Assembly (NCBI GenBank): GCA_023055505.1
Contig: JALIRH010000111.1
Coordinates: forward strand, 186,001-250,000
From: Callipepla californica brunnescens
Lineage: Eukaryota > Chordata > Aves > Galliformes > Odontophoridae
Reading direction: 5' to 3'
DNA length: 64,000 bases
This document shows positions 52,901 to 63,337 of this stretch, piece by piece. The notes under the pieces are model-generated. The model worked only from the letters and a program-made list of their open reading frames with translations, ran no database searches and was not told where the DNA came from. Positions within the stretch are counted from its first letter, which is position 1. Each line of letters starts with the position of its first letter. The translations under genes and the position numbers were made by a program.

Positions 52901-55482
52901 GCAGCAGACAGCACAGTGGTAATTGCTAGCTGCTGAAGTCAGTAAACTATAGGCTTCATTAGCAGTTGCTAAGTTATAAGAAATAAAACTAGTTTTGGAT
53001 TAGGCGTCAAAACACACAACTATTTCTGACAAAACAAAGACTCCCTGGATCTAGAAGTGACATAGGATGGTTTCTATGTTGATTTCTGTGCTTTTACTTT
53101 TCAGCTCAAAGGCAGGATGGTGTCAATTGCTTTTTTCTTCATGGAATTATTCTTTGGTTTCATTTGATTTGTTTCCATAGTAGCCCTTTTCGTAAGGTTG
53201 GGCTTTTGAAAATACTTTTCCTTGGTAATATTTCTAGTACAGGTCTTGATGAAGACCACTGATGTGATTAGTATTTCATTCACGTGTTCTGCTTTACTTT
53301 GACATCACCTGCTCAACTGTCCCTCTCTGCAAGTTCAAGATGGAATATCAGTATCCCCGTGTGCTGTATTGCACATTGGGTTTTTGTTTGCACATTAACT
53401 GACTAGTGCTCAGCTTCTCTTCCTTTCCCTAGATGGCAATGTTTTCATATGAATGTAAGTAAAATGAATACATTTTTCACTATCTTGTCTGTCTTTTTTT
53501 AATATTTAATTTGCATAATTAAGAACACAGGAGACAGTATACTGATTTCCTTCTTTCAGTTAATATATCAGTTCATGCTTAAAAGTTAATCTAAAAGTAC
53601 AGTGAAAAGGAAAACATTGTGGATTCAGTACCTGAAGTTGAATTTTTGAGTCTTTGCTGACACTTTTTGTTCTCCATCGTCTTGTGACCCGCTTGTCTTT
53701 CTTTGAAATATCTACACAGTTAGCCTACATTACACAAATAGTTAAAAGCAACAAAGTACTATTAAGTTGACACAAGCAATACAGACTGTACACAAGTTAG
53801 TAAAGAATTGTAGTGTTAGACATCATTATATTAGAAAGTGAGGAAAAGAATACTTCTGCCATGACTTGCAACTACAGCAGTGACCAGCTGCACATGTCCA
53901 TGCCCCTTCTACAAGCAAATGGTGTGTTTAACTTATTTAGCAAAAATACTGGTATACTTTCTTCACAGTCCACAATATTTAGGAACAGATTTTGAAATCC
54001 TCGTGGATTTCTATTCTGTTACTGTCAAAGAATTGCAGAGTTCACCTCTTCCTGACATCCATGGTAAGTCTCCTCATTGGAACCAGACCTTCTAACACAC
54101 AAACAGCACTGGGAGACATGCATACGCAAGTGGGCTGAGTGAAAAAAGAAGAAAGTACTTGAGATTTAGAATCCGTTGTTGCTTTCTTGTTGTCAAGAGG
54201 AAAATTCACCCCAAAGTGCGAAATGGTCCAACCCTTGGAACCTTTGTGACTATGTTCTCTTTTCTAGAAAATGCAATGTTCTCCTATCTTGAGGGTTTGA
54301 ATCTCCACTCCTTAAAAATCTTAAAATAGTATCTAACTGAGCACAATAGCAACTCCTCGAATATAATTTCACCGTGTACATATAATTCTATTGTAATGGT
54401 TCTTAGTTCTGCTTTTGCAAATAACTTAATTACTTGATTCTTCCTATTTAACTCAAATAATCTTAATACATCTTATCCATTTACACACGAAACACTATTA
54501 CACATGATTAAGAAAAACGTTATTGAGATAAAACCTTTCATCCAAGACTTACTGTAATTTCAGAAAATCAGTTCTAAGTTAATAGATAGCATCTATATAA
54601 AACCTTCAACAAGACCAACAGATGTTTGAACATACTTATTAACAAACTGATTTACCTGCATGTCTGTGAAATTTGGTGCAGACTGAGTTCTCTGAAGTAT
54701 TTCTAAATTTTGAAGTAGTTTACTGAGTTCCACAAGGTTTGACTGACAATGAGCAAGATCTAAAACATACAAAAACAAAACAAACAAACAAAAAAAGGTT
54801 CACATTTTTTATTACTCTGCCACAATGTTCACCACTGGAATTTTATTGTATTATAGAAGTCAAATGCCTCAAACCCCAGTAGTAAAACATCTAAGTAGTA
54901 GCCTTATTGTCTTACTGCATTCAGATGTTGAGTACGTTATTACTATGGCAGTCAAAAAAAAGTTTGGACCTTAAAAGTTAAGCTTACTTTAACAATGATA
55001 TCCATTAAGATAATATGTATGATTAAAATAAATATTAAAAGCAACATCCTAACACAATCAAAGAGGGAAGTTCCTTCAACAAGTAACTAATTTATTAACC
55101 ATATAACTCCCTTGCAGGCATGTAAAAATGCTGTTTAACCACTTCCATTGACTGTATCTTATTTCTTACCAACAAGACACTTTGCTCAAAGGGCAAGGCA
55201 CAAAAAGGTAAAGACTAACCTTCTGCACATCTGTCCATCTCTTCTGAGTCCTGCAACCATGCTGCTACTTTACTCTGCCCAGTAGTGCAGGTTGCAGGAA
55301 GGCTGTTACTGCAAGGTATAGGAGATTGCCATGGGAAGCTATTTTGTTGTACCTAGGGTATAATAAAATGCTTACACTTATTGTTGCATGTGATACTCAG
55401 CCATTGTAATCACCATACTTCTTTGGAATTAAATATATGTGTGTGTGTGTGTATATATATATATATACACACACATATACAT

Positions 55483-55529
<47 letters not shown>

Positions 55530-58500
55530 CACATTCTGATTCCAGTGACATCTGTGATTTGACTATGTAGGTGCCCATGACGCAGGTATGTCAGTACAGC
55601 ATGGTGGAAAATAAAACCAAGGACCTCACAGACTGTGCTTGTAAACCATCACTTACAAAAATTGTTAAAGAAAACTACAGAATAACAGAGACAGACTATT
55701 TCAGATGCAAAAGGCCAGTGCAAATTCTTCTGAAGACGATGCCTTCTTTGCACAGTATCTACAGCTGCCCATTAATGCAGGCTAAAGTACTCTCAGCTTT
55801 TTGCTGGCCATCGGTCCCTCCAATGAAAACTCCTCCCCAAGCAGAGCCCACTGAAACTCAGGCTTGCCCATGAAGTAGTTCAGCATGCATGAGTTTCCAA
55901 CAAACGGACACAACATACCTTTCCATCTGGTACATTAGTAGCTGGTGAAGACTCTGTAGTAGAGGCTGAGGGGAATATATGGAAGCTAGCATCTCTTGGA
56001 GATCTCACAATCTCATTCTGACGGTATAACCGGTGGTGCCGTAATTTTGAAACCCAAGCATCAAATGTATCTTGGGACTTCACCTACAAAGTAATACATT
56101 ATCAAGAAGCATTCAAAATTCAGAATTCTGCCGCAGCAGAATTTCCAATTACTATTATGTATTTCCACTGTGGATGAAAAGAGAATACATATTTGCATCA
56201 CTTTTTACCTTCAGATGATAGATGTGTTCTTCTGTATCAAGATCTATTCTGCGAGCCTTCTTTTTAATGGACATAACAGATAAGCCTACATCAATACTCC
56301 CATGTACTTTGCCCTTCTGTATCTGAAATCAAAATAAAGAGCAAGGAATAGGTAGTACCATGTATTTAATTACGTTTAACAGCAAAATAGCTGGTGTTGA
56401 AATGTTTTCCTTTTATATGAGTTCTTTAATACAAATACAGATTTTAACTGTAATGTGTCTTAAGACTTAAAACTTCCTGTTTTTATAGATGAGAAAAATA
56501 CCTCACAAGTGCAGAGCCAACTCCAAAATAAAAGTGTGGTGGTTCACACTAGCACATAACTACAGGTTAAGCAAGAAGCAGAGAAAATTAAACAGCACTT
56601 AGCTACCTGCTGCTAAAGCTTGACTGTAACTCGTATCTAATCTAATTTAATACTACTCCTTATATATTTTGAGTGCATCACAATCACTTTTCTGTCCTAC
56701 CCACGTATCTCAAAATAATCAGCTCTCCCTGACATAGGAAAAAAAAAAAAAAAAGGGCAGAATACAGGGTCATACAGGGTCATACAAGGTCAGGCTAATC
56801 TTTCAAACATCCTCATTACATAAATTAAGTAATGCAGCCTCACTTTTCACAGAAGAAGTATGAAGCAGAATCTAGGGGAATATAAGTCAAAAACAAAAAC
56901 AAAAACCTTATACGCTTTCCATATTCAGATCTCTCTTTGAATCCATCAACAACTTTCATGTGCCTAGTATGAGAATGAGATTTAAACACTCTAGCAGGCT
57001 GAATTCTAACACAAATTTTAAAATGGTATTCAACTTTACTTACATCAATAGGTGACTTTGAATATTTTAATAGTCCATTATCCAGGACGAAAAACCTCTG
57101 AAAATGGAAAAAAGAAAAAGAAGTTTTTTCTTTAATGATCAGATGTAACTTAAACTGTGCATAATGATTTACCTGCAAAAGAAAATGATAACTCTGTAAC
57201 AATTACAGACTGTTTACAGGTTGGAAAGAAGTATAAATATGGTTGTAATTTTTTTCTCCTTCCGTGATAATTAATATCTTTTAAGTGTGAAACCCTACAC
57301 TATGTTTCCAACAGCATGATTTATGTTAAACTTAAAAAACCTGAATAATGAAGGATATTTTTTCTGTTTTTTGGCCAATTCAGTAAGGTCTACAAGGCAA
57401 CACAAGCTGGAAAAGAGAAATTTTTTTCTTCATTTTCCTCCTGTTGTCTTCCCACATAAGCTGGTCACATTTCAACATAACTGCTTGTCCTCCCTGCAGA
57501 AGCTGAAAAGCTTTTCCTAGTGCAAGATCTACACCCTTGAAAGAAGTGTATATATTCTTGTGGTCTCCAGCTGGGATGTGATACAGGCGATGAGACATAG
57601 CTCTACCATCCAAAACTGTGCTCACAGCAGATCTCTATACAGTGAAGCAAAAATGAAGCTGTGATTCATACGGATTATACTTTCTCTAGCTGTAATCTAG
57701 ATGTGCAATTACAAGTGGAAATATTACAGCATTACTAGCAACATACCCTGGTTGCTGAAGGGCTCGTGTTTTGTATGTTAGTAAGTGATACAGTGCGATT
57801 CACTGTACCTTCACTGGTCCAGTAACCGGGAATAGGCAAATTAAAGCTAACATGATGATACTGATCTGTGCCATCGCTACACCTTTATTTTGCTGAATAG
57901 TTTTTTTTTTTCCTAGCAGCAGGGAGGAGAATCCCCTATTCAACATGCTTCTCCAACAATTAAAGCTGCTGTAGACAGTGTGGACTAGACAGCTCTAGCT
58001 GCATTGCGGACAAGTTAGCATAACATTTGGCAAACAGCATAAAGATGCAGCCTGGCAGGAAATGTAGATGTTTACTGAGATTCACTAATTGGTGTTTTCA
58101 ACACTAACTTAAAAAACATGCAAGTAATCTAAACTAATTCATATTTTTAGAGCCTGACCTAAAGCACTAATATATGCCAATGATGTGGAACACAGAAAAC
58201 TATTATTCAAGATTCTTAATGCTGTCTCATATGGAAGGGTATCACCATGTTTGTATGACGTGAGCCTGTTAAACTGACATTATGAGCAGGGTAAGTACTT
58301 GCATGCCAGAAAATATCTCCTGAAGATGCCTATAGAAATGGTGGTATCAACATCTGACATGAGGTGTAGCTTCTTGAATAAGATGTCAAAACAAAAGAGT
58401 TGTAGAGTTTTATTTTTATGAGGTATGGTCATTAATGGACTTCAAAAGAACATGGTGTTAATTTCACATTGTTCTGCCTCTGTAGTCTCAGCTCACCAAT

Positions 58501-61500
58501 GACCTTTTATCACACTCCATTTCAAAACATACAGCACTTCAGAAGAAGGTAAAATACAAAGTTGTACACATTATAACTGGCATACTAACAAAGCTCACTG
58601 TGAGCCATCAGAATGTGATATGCAATGCACAACAGAGAATTCTCTGGCTTTGCTGGTAGGTCACTAACAGCACACAGTACATTCAGTCTCTGGAAATCCT
58701 AACAGTGCTCTCACCACAAAGCAGTGTTACAGAAATGGCAGGATATCAAGGCAATAGTTGGAAAAAAATGACTAGCCAATATTTTCTAACCCAAAGTTCA
58801 ACAGCTCTATTTCCTCTTGGTGAAAGTAAGGTAGAGCAGAGAGGGAGGCTGATCTGTCAGGCTCTTAATCACATTAAAAATTATTCACACAGATAACAGC
58901 TCTAAGGTCAGGATAAAAAAGGGTCACAGGGCAGAATCTCCATTTCAGAACTGTTGACATGTAAATTTCCTACAGCAAACACTTGTTCAAGAAACAACAC
59001 ATTGAAGTATTGTATTTCAAAGGAGCAGAAGCAGTGAACTATACCGCACAGTCTTGTACATCAGATGAGATTTCTTGCTTCTTTGTTTTTGCTGTTTTGT
59101 ATTTTAAGTAAGATTGCTTTTTCTGTTTAGTATTTCAACAATACCAGTTTGAAAACCTGTAGCTTCCCCAGGCTAAATTTGAGTAGTACATAAATATTTG
59201 GATGCAAAAACATGAATCCTAGATAAGTAAAACAAAACAAAAACAAGTAAGGTTGATAGGCCCGCAGAAAAAAGGGTAGCAGGCAGGTTGAATTCTCATA
59301 CATCAGTATAACACTCACAGAAAATACAGAAATTTTCAAAAAGGTGTGATTTATACTAACACAGTGTGAATATGGACACAGACCTAAGTTCTGTAATGCT
59401 GACCAAGAAAATCAAAGTTCAAATTTTACTGGGAATAAAAAATCCATTCATAACAGTGGGTTTCACTATTCTTCACAATACAAAGCATTTTGTCCTAGAA
59501 AATGAACCTACTTGAACTACCTCAGTGTGCAAAATATGGCTAGGCATCTCTAACTAAAATCTTGCTTGAAGAGGATTGTAAATAAGTATAATTATTATGT
59601 TATAAAATACACAGAGAAGAGATAATGAACACTGGGTTTAGTGTTAACAAAAAGAAAAATATCCATGGAGAAATGTCTCCATATTAACTAAATGGAAATA
59701 GAAGATTTTGGGTGGGTTTTTTTTGTGGGTTTTTTTGTTTGTTTTGTTTTTGTTTTGTTTTGTTTTGTTTGTTACTATTGCTGTTTGTGATGGTGTTTTG
59801 TTAAACAGTCCTGCTTCATTTCAACACAGAAGATTGCAGACACACTGGCAAGCAAATTCAGGGACAACAATAAGCAAATCTGCTCAGCCAGCAAGGCTAA
59901 AGGGAAAAGAACTCCAGGGGATGCTCTCCAGTAAGAACACCTTGGTCCACACCAAATCTCTCCTTGGCTCTCATGGAGTCCTTGCTAATTCCATGTGAAC
60001 TCAATTCAAATGCTATACTTTGTTATGATGTATTTGAAAGGATGAAAAGGATATTGGCTAAGTCTCTTAAAACATAAGGCATCTGCTGTATTACTTACAC
60101 TGTCTGCCTGAATTTTGAATATAACATTATGCAGCCAACCCTGCAATGTTGAAGCCACAAAGCTGTGTGTGCAGACTAATTCTTTATACACTCTGAAGAT
60201 AAAGTCATACACTGAAATCCTGAGCTTCTATTTGTCAGCCATCCCACATCCTATCTTCTCTAGGCAAAAGATTCCAACTCATAAAATGAAACAGTAATCT
60301 TTCAGCTATTTTATGAGAACTTTACCTTGTGCCAGCCTTTTAAGGGCCATTTTCTCTTTTTCAGCATGAAGCCTTCATGTTTGTCTGGCTTCTGGACATT
60401 CGTCTGACCAATTTTCAGACCCTCAATGATTTCCCAGCTGTCAGGTTCCTGGTGAAAAAACATGGAGACGTACTGATTAATAACTGTGTGTACACACAAT
60501 ATAAAATTCCATTTATATGTAGTACAAATTCTCCAACTCAAAACAAAGATTAATTGCATCATTGAGCTAAAAAGATTTGACAGATGTTGCAAGTGGAACG
60601 TAGCCAGAATCTGCGTGTTCAAAATGTACCTTTACTCGGAGTACTCCTTCGCTAAATACAGTGAAATTGTGAAGTGAAATGTAGAGATTTTTCTGCTAAA
60701 TACATGGGCATGTAATAACGGTATGCTTTGCAGAATTCCCTGATCATAAAAACATATCAGCTCTCCTATCTTAAGAGTATAATCTACATTGATTTGGGGT
60801 ACTCTTAGTTCTACTTAAATTCTAAAGTTCAAGTAGAAGAGGTTGACTTATGGTTGGTCTGAACACAGCCAGCTCTTGTCTTCAATGGCATTTTATGAGG
60901 CCAAGTTGCAGAGGATAATTACACCTTTACAAATATGTAAAAGGAAATTAAACTTTTTGAAAGTTAGTTGCCATTCATTTTTATTGCATTAAGGGAAATG
61001 CTGTGGGAAGTTAACTAATTTTCTCCCTAGAGAAAAGAATACGAGCTGCATCGTTTCAGACATTATCAGCTGTATGCCTTTCTGAGAGACAATTACATCA
61101 CGCTCCTTGCACGTACCACTTGTTATGTATGACCACTTGTACAATTCAGGTCTGACTTGTGATGTATGATAAAGAACAGCTAAAGAACAGTGCTTTTAGA
61201 GAGAAAAAAAGTCATACCTTTATTCACATCCCCTTGCTGCTATCACAAATCAACAAAATTATACTAAGTGCAAACTAGCATTTTCTCAGCTGTCATAAAT
61301 CTCACTGATGTTGTGCAAAGTGACTGGGAGACAGAGGTCATCAAAAATTTAAAGACAAACAAAAATCGTTTCCTCCGTTTCCCACAAACCTACTCACAGC
61401 CAAGCACTGTCATCCCTGCCTAAATGACAGAGCTTCAGTACCATTAACATCACTGTTGTGGAAATACGATTATAAGTGTAACACCAAAATTACATTTACA

Positions 61501-63337
61501 AACCTGAATAAGAAGTCACTAAACTAAAAAGGATGAAAAGCTCTATCTCAAGTAATACTAACCACGGCAAATTTTAATAACATTTTTTAACTCTGTTAAA
61601 CTTTCTCTGCATAACTGCAAACTGAAACTATCACAGGGCCAGTAACACAGCTCAAAAAACATCACTTTGATTTCACTGTGTTTTGATAGGATATTCCATT
61701 TCCATTACTGTAGCAAGAAGCATATCTACATTATTCTTTCCCCATGAAGCACTTGGTTCTTTAGGGTGGAAATTAAACTATGAGTCTCCCAGGGCAAGCA
61801 GAGGATCTCTCCACTACTCTGCCAAGTGACTCCTCATCATATTGATTTCTCCCTTAGAAGATCAGCTGTGGGCGTAAGTCTTTTATCTTCTAGATAACAT
61901 CAGTATTGATTACTTCTCAACCAGAAATCACAACGTCTCACAGAGCTATTCATTTAACTGAAAGGCCAGATACAGTAGGACATAATGAGCCATTATTCAG
62001 TGCAATAATGGTTAGCTGACTTGCTGCACCAGTGCCACAAACTGTTATAAAGTCACCCTAACAATCCTAACTGCTGCTCACAACATCCAGGTTTAGTATA
62101 ATAAGATGTGCCAAGTATAAGGTACACTGTGTCACAGACCATTCTGCTGCAACAACAGCCAGGAAGGGAAAAAAAGGAGTGACAGCAAAGGGTCCTAATC
62201 TGATCCTGGATCACTCAAAGCACAACTATGCTGCTCCAGGACTTCTGTGATTCACTGCACCATAAGTGAGCAGTAGCTATGCATGGAGTAGCAGGACCAG
62301 GGAACGCACACAGATCTTACAGGCCCAGATCTACATACGCCTCAGGCACTGGCAAAATTTAGTTATTTGTGGGTTTTTTTGTTTTTTTGTTTTGTTTTGT
62401 TTTGTTTTCAAATAAGCAGAGCAGTTTTATTCTTATATAGTTGAATAGCACATTTCATGTTGAATATTTTTCCCAAATATCATGAGTTACAGATATTTAA
62501 TTTCAGGTTGTTTTTCTTTTCTGCCAAGTATTTCATCACAGAACCCTTACTTTTCAGTAACACACTTCCACTTTATATGAAGTATCAAAAAATGAAGACT
62601 TCCTTATTGAGAATTGAGCTTATTTAGAATCAGTCCTTCCAGAACTCGGGAATTCAGACCAGAGGACACTACAAAGCACTGTGTACAAGGCTGTGTCTTT
62701 CAGGAATCAGTGCTGTTTACCCTACAGTTCTATTGAAGTCCTCAGCAACAGATTTAAACTTCAGAAGACTACAAAAAGAAATGTAATTAGGTGGAATGTT
62801 CTATATATTTTTAACCAATATCATTACTGATTGGTAGTGCTTTTAGACTTGGATATGTTTTGTTTTGTTTTGCTGTTTTTTGGTGGGTTTTTTTCTAATT
62901 GGACTGGAACATTTATCACAGTCCCCACTAGCTCCATATTCTGGGATAGTAAATCTTACTCCTGGAAGATATTCACCAGCAGAAAACAAAAAGAAAACAA
63001 CAAAAAAAAAAAAACCAACAATCTCCACCATCATCCAAATCCTTGACTTTGTTAATACAACATGTAATAGAAATTACTGGCCTCCCTGACTCCTAAGGTG
63101 GCAAACAGGAAGCTCTCGGGCAGGTGCAAAATGTATACAATGACTGATACATAAAAACCAATACCCTAAAGCTTAGTCAAACTACACTGTAACAACAGAA
63201 GGAAACACAGCACTTGGATCCCAGCCTGTGCTCTTGCTTACCTTAGACAGAGAGATAGGATCTGTTTCAAGGAAATGCTTGCTTAAGGAAGGGTCTGTGC
63301 TTCCCGAAGAAGCCTTCCGCTCCAAAACATTAACGCT
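31840..63337 (-). CDS. OSBPL6: Oxysterol-binding protein-related protein 6 (ORP6), spliced coding region, both ends missing
   Basis: Twenty constitutive exons on the minus strand translate in one continuous frame (2,462 nt, 820 codons plus 2 nt), and two further in-frame cassette exons are present. The order is pre-PH linker, PH domain, serine-rich linker with an FFAT motif, and the ORD lipid-transfer domain with the EQVSHHPP family signature. Several linker peptides ([28 protein letters not shown]) fit ORP6 rather than its paralogues ORP3 and ORP7. ORPs of this subfamily bind ER VAP proteins through FFAT, bind membrane phosphoinositides through PH, and carry sterol or PI4P in the ORD at contact sites. 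The initiator exon lies beyond the right edge. The C-terminal roughly 75 residues were not found. Those residues carry the K/E/R PI4P contacts of the family, so the gene as seen is incomplete. Identification is by recalled homology. Confidence 0.93.
32950..33094 (-). CDS. OSBPL6: OSBPL6 exon: ORD ([14 protein letters not shown])
   Basis: The exon has 145 nt, 48 codons plus 1 nt, [20 protein letters not shown], then [14 protein letters not shown], ending CVWRP. The LFGKW(H/x)E element is an ORD hallmark. The acceptor is cttgcag and the donor CCAG|GTAAGA, phase 1 out. Confidence 0.96.
33769..33913 (-). CDS. OSBPL6: OSBPL6 exon: ORD ([17 protein letters not shown])
   Basis: The exon has 145 nt, 49 codons with the carried nucleotides, [20 protein letters not shown], then [12 protein letters not shown], ending [18 protein letters not shown] and WIEHYGE are conserved ORD strands. 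The acceptor is tcttag and the donor AAG|GTAACA, phase 0 out. Confidence 0.96.
35013..35091 (-). CDS. OSBPL6: OSBPL6 exon: ORD ([15 protein letters not shown])
   Basis: The exon has 79 nt and encodes [19 protein letters not shown] then TLNVTLP, plus 2 nt of a Lys codon. The acceptor is tattcag and the donor CCAAA|GTAAGC. The KFWGKSMEI block is a conserved ORD element. Confidence 0.96.
35679..35742 (-). CDS. OSBPL6: OSBPL6 exon: OSBP signature (VSHHPPISA)
   Basis: The exon has 64 nt, 21 codons plus 1 nt, [20 protein letters not shown] plus Q. With the preceding EQ it forms EQVSHHPP, the defining ORP fingerprint. The paired histidines bind the PI4P headgroup in solved family structures. The acceptor is tttttcag and the donor CAAG|GTATGC, phase 1 out. 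Confidence 0.97.
36067..36204 (-). CDS. OSBPL6: OSBPL6 exon: ORD core ([14 protein letters not shown])
   Basis: The exon has 138 nt and 46 codons, [19 protein letters not shown], then [13 protein letters not shown], ending GFRFFSEQ. It includes the conserved KPFNPxLGETYE block of the ORD and the EQ that opens the family signature. The acceptor is gtaacag and the donor CAG|GTAAAG, phase 0. Confidence 0.97.
37543..37796 (-). CDS. OSBPL6: OSBPL6 exon: start of the ORD and its lid
   Basis: This is the longest exon, 254 nt, 85 codons with the carried nucleotide. It starts [19 protein letters not shown], runs through [20 protein letters not shown] and [19 protein letters not shown], and ends DDPYERM. 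The [15 protein letters not shown] segment is the ORD lid and N-terminal helix that covers the lipid tunnel. The acceptor is cttcccag and the donor ATG|GTAATA. Confidence 0.97.
37988..38072 (-). CDS. OSBPL6: OSBPL6 exon: acidic linker ([14 protein letters not shown])
   Basis: The exon has 85 nt, 28 codons plus 1 nt, [18 protein letters not shown] to ADISRQ. The acceptor is ttttag and the donor CAAA|GTATAC. The split Ile codon is completed across a short 191-nt intron. The run of Ser, Asp and Glu is typical of a phosphorylated acidic tract next to FFAT. Confidence 0.93.
39123..39260 (-). CDS. OSBPL6: OSBPL6 exon carrying the FFAT motif
   Basis: The exon has 138 nt and 46 codons, [19 protein letters not shown] to [15 protein letters not shown] at 39156-39176, preceded by acidic and serine residues, is a canonical FFAT motif. 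FFAT binds the MSP domain of VAP-A/B and tethers the protein to the ER. The acceptor is tttgcag and the donor GAG|GTATGC, phase 0. Confidence 0.96.
41465..41572 (-). CDS. OSBPL6: OSBPL6 exon: linker ([16 protein letters not shown])
   Basis: The exon has 108 nt and 36 codons, [19 protein letters not shown] to IPSPDE. The acceptor is tttaag and the donor GAG|GTAAGA, phase 0. It continues the coiled linker before the FFAT exon. Confidence 0.95.
43697..43827 (-). CDS. OSBPL6: OSBPL6 exon: helical linker ([19 protein letters not shown])
   Basis: The exon has 131 nt, giving 44 codons with the carried nucleotide, [19 protein letters not shown] to LRQSLSQ. The acceptor is cttag and the donor CAG|GTATGT, phase 0 out. 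The heptad-like Glu/Lys/Leu pattern suggests a coiled coil. Confidence 0.94.
43828..44767. other. OSBPL6 intron with pyrimidine-rich microsatellite
   Basis: A (CTTT)n/(CT)n tract lies at 44,101-44,163 and a T-rich run at about 44,300-44,329. Nothing else is recognisable. Confidence 0.65.
44768..44933 (-). CDS. OSBPL6: OSBPL6 exon: linker ([13 protein letters not shown])
   Basis: The exon has 166 nt, 55 codons plus 1 nt, [19 protein letters not shown] to EEFCLMAQK. The acceptor is actgtag and the donor AAAAG|GTAACT. It ends in phase 1, with the Val codon completed by the next exon. Small differences from the mammalian peptide (LHLSNPN for LHSSNPN) are normal divergence. Confidence 0.95.
44934..48816. 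other. OSBPL6 intron containing a solo LTR
   Basis: This 3.9-kb intron lies between cassette exon B and the VPFSATM exon. Apart from the LTR at 47.5-48.1 kb and poly(A) tracts (for example about 45,019-45,041) I see nothing specific. Confidence 0.6.
47547..48129 (+). mobile_element. Solo LTR of an avian endogenous retrovirus
   Basis: The 583-bp segment starts TGTCATGGTTT and ends AAACCACTGACA, imperfect inverted termini of the type seen in avian ERV LTRs. Near the 3' side an AGTAAA-like signal is followed by a T/G-rich then pyrimidine-rich stretch, as in R-U5. The bases just outside are tctgt on the left and tctgc on the right, a plausible 5-bp target duplication with one mismatch. No internal viral sequence is adjacent. 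The orientation is judged from the LTR layout. Confidence 0.72.
48817..48891 (-). CDS. OSBPL6: OSBPL6 cassette exon B (25 codons)
   Basis: This 75-nt exon encodes [17 protein letters not shown] then LAAAVATT. The acceptor is ctgtcag and the donor ACA|GTGAGT, phase 0 at both ends. A nearly identical insert ([21 protein letters not shown]) is an alternatively spliced segment in mammalian ORP6 isoforms as I recall them. It adds an Arg-rich patch to the linker. The intron between cassettes A and B is only 171 nt. Confidence 0.88.
49063..49125 (-). CDS. OSBPL6: OSBPL6 probable cassette exon A (21 codons)
   Basis: This 63-nt open exon encodes [20 protein letters not shown] plus Q. The acceptor is cattgcag and the donor CAG|GTGAGA. 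Phase 0 at both ends means inclusion or skipping keeps the frame. It lies between the KIQLQ exon and cassette B. I do not firmly recall this peptide from mammalian ORP6, so its use is inferred from clean splice sites and open frame. Confidence 0.65.
49126..53631. other. OSBPL6 large intron
   Basis: About 4.5 kb of AT-rich DNA lies between the KIQLQ exon and cassette exon A. No exon, LINE or LTR was recognised. Scattered short open stretches lack coding character. Confidence 0.55.
53632..53724 (-). CDS. OSBPL6: OSBPL6 exon: basic linker ([11 protein letters not shown])
   Basis: The exon has 93 nt and 31 codons, [18 protein letters not shown] to KIQLQ. The acceptor is aatgtag and the donor CAG|GTACTG, phase 0 at both ends. 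It is followed by the two optional cassette exons before the next constitutive exon. Confidence 0.94.
54656..54759 (-). CDS. OSBPL6: OSBPL6 exon: coiled linker ([13 protein letters not shown])
   Basis: The exon has 104 nt, completing one split codon to make 35 codons, [16 protein letters not shown] to APNFTDMQ. The acceptor is gttttag and the donor CAG|GTAAAT, phase 0 out. The leucine-rich stretch is predicted helical and occurs in ORP3, ORP6 and ORP7. Confidence 0.95.
55220..55352 (-). CDS. OSBPL6: OSBPL6 exon: linker after the PH domain
   Basis: The exon has 133 nt, 44 codons plus 1 nt. It encodes [17 protein letters not shown] and later [16 protein letters not shown], which is diagnostic for ORP6. 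The acceptor is accctag and the donor GAAG|GTTAGT. It ends in phase 1, and the split Asp codon is completed by the next exon. Confidence 0.95.
55433..55534. repeat. Compound microsatellite (TG)n(TA)n(CA)n(TA)n
   Basis: Alternating purine-pyrimidine dinucleotides run for about 100 bp inside an OSBPL6 intron: TG, then AT, AC, ATAC and a second long AT block. Such tracts are length-variable. Confidence 0.95.
55919..56083 (-). CDS. OSBPL6: OSBPL6 exon: end of the PH domain
   Basis: The exon has 165 nt and 55 codons. It begins [20 protein letters not shown], which is the C-terminal PH helix with its invariant Trp, and ends ATNVPDGK. The acceptor is tttgtag and the donor AAG|GTATGT. The residue after SQD is Thr, where I recall Trp in mammalian ORP6; this could be a lineage substitution. 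Confidence 0.96.
56209..56322 (-). CDS. OSBPL6: OSBPL6 exon: PH domain, third part
   Basis: The exon has 114 nt and 38 codons, from [18 protein letters not shown] to EEHIYHLK. The acceptor is atttcag and the donor AAG|GTAAAA, phase 0. The peptide is essentially identical to the mammalian ORP6 PH core as I recall it. Confidence 0.96.
57044..57097 (-). CDS. OSBPL6: OSBPL6 exon: PH domain, second part
   Basis: This 54-nt exon has 18 codons, [18 protein letters not shown]. The acceptor is ttttcag and the donor GAT|GTAAGT, phase 0. It directly continues the preceding exon (WHK-RFF), a junction typical of PH domains. Confidence 0.95.
57098..60325. other. OSBPL6 intron
   Basis: This intron is about 3.2 kb of AT-rich DNA. 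A (TTTTG)n-rich tract lies at about 59,712-59,772. The 81-codon minus-strand open stretch at 57,380-57,625 has no recognisable family, and no matching splice context was found. Confidence 0.55.
60326..60448 (-). CDS. OSBPL6: OSBPL6 exon: start of the PH domain
   Basis: The exon has 123 nt and 41 codons, from [14 protein letters not shown] to KWPLKGWHK. The acceptor is caccag and the donor AAG|GTAAAG, phase 0. [16 protein letters not shown] is the first beta strands of the PH domain. Its basic [12 protein letters not shown] loop is the usual phosphoinositide-binding face. Confidence 0.96.
60449..63241. other. OSBPL6 intron
   Basis: This intron is about 2.8 kb. It contains TTTTG-type simple repeats at about 62,370-62,410 and 62,858-62,871. 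I see no exon, RNA gene or recognisable mobile element. Confidence 0.6.
63242..63337 (-). CDS. OSBPL6: OSBPL6 exon: N-terminal linker before the PH domain
   Basis: The exon has 96 nt and 32 codons, starting [15 protein letters not shown] and ending ISLSK. The acceptor reads tttag and the donor AAG|GTAAGC, phase 0 at both ends. It corresponds to the serine-rich stretch (SIHILERTASS-like in mammals) just before the PH domain. It is the most 5' exon found. No initiator exon is visible between it and the right end of the window. Confidence 0.85.

Noticed and set aside
57380..57625. 81-codon minus-strand frame in an OSBPL6 intron
   Set aside because: It is not part of the ORP6 protein, matches no transposase or other family I recognise, and has no convincing splice or promoter context.
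31840..63337. The gene could be OSBPL3 or OSBPL7 instead of OSBPL6
   Set aside because: Peptides such as [49 protein letters not shown] and the RRRQR cassette fit ORP6 and differ clearly from ORP3 as I recall it. ORP7 is shorter and more diverged.
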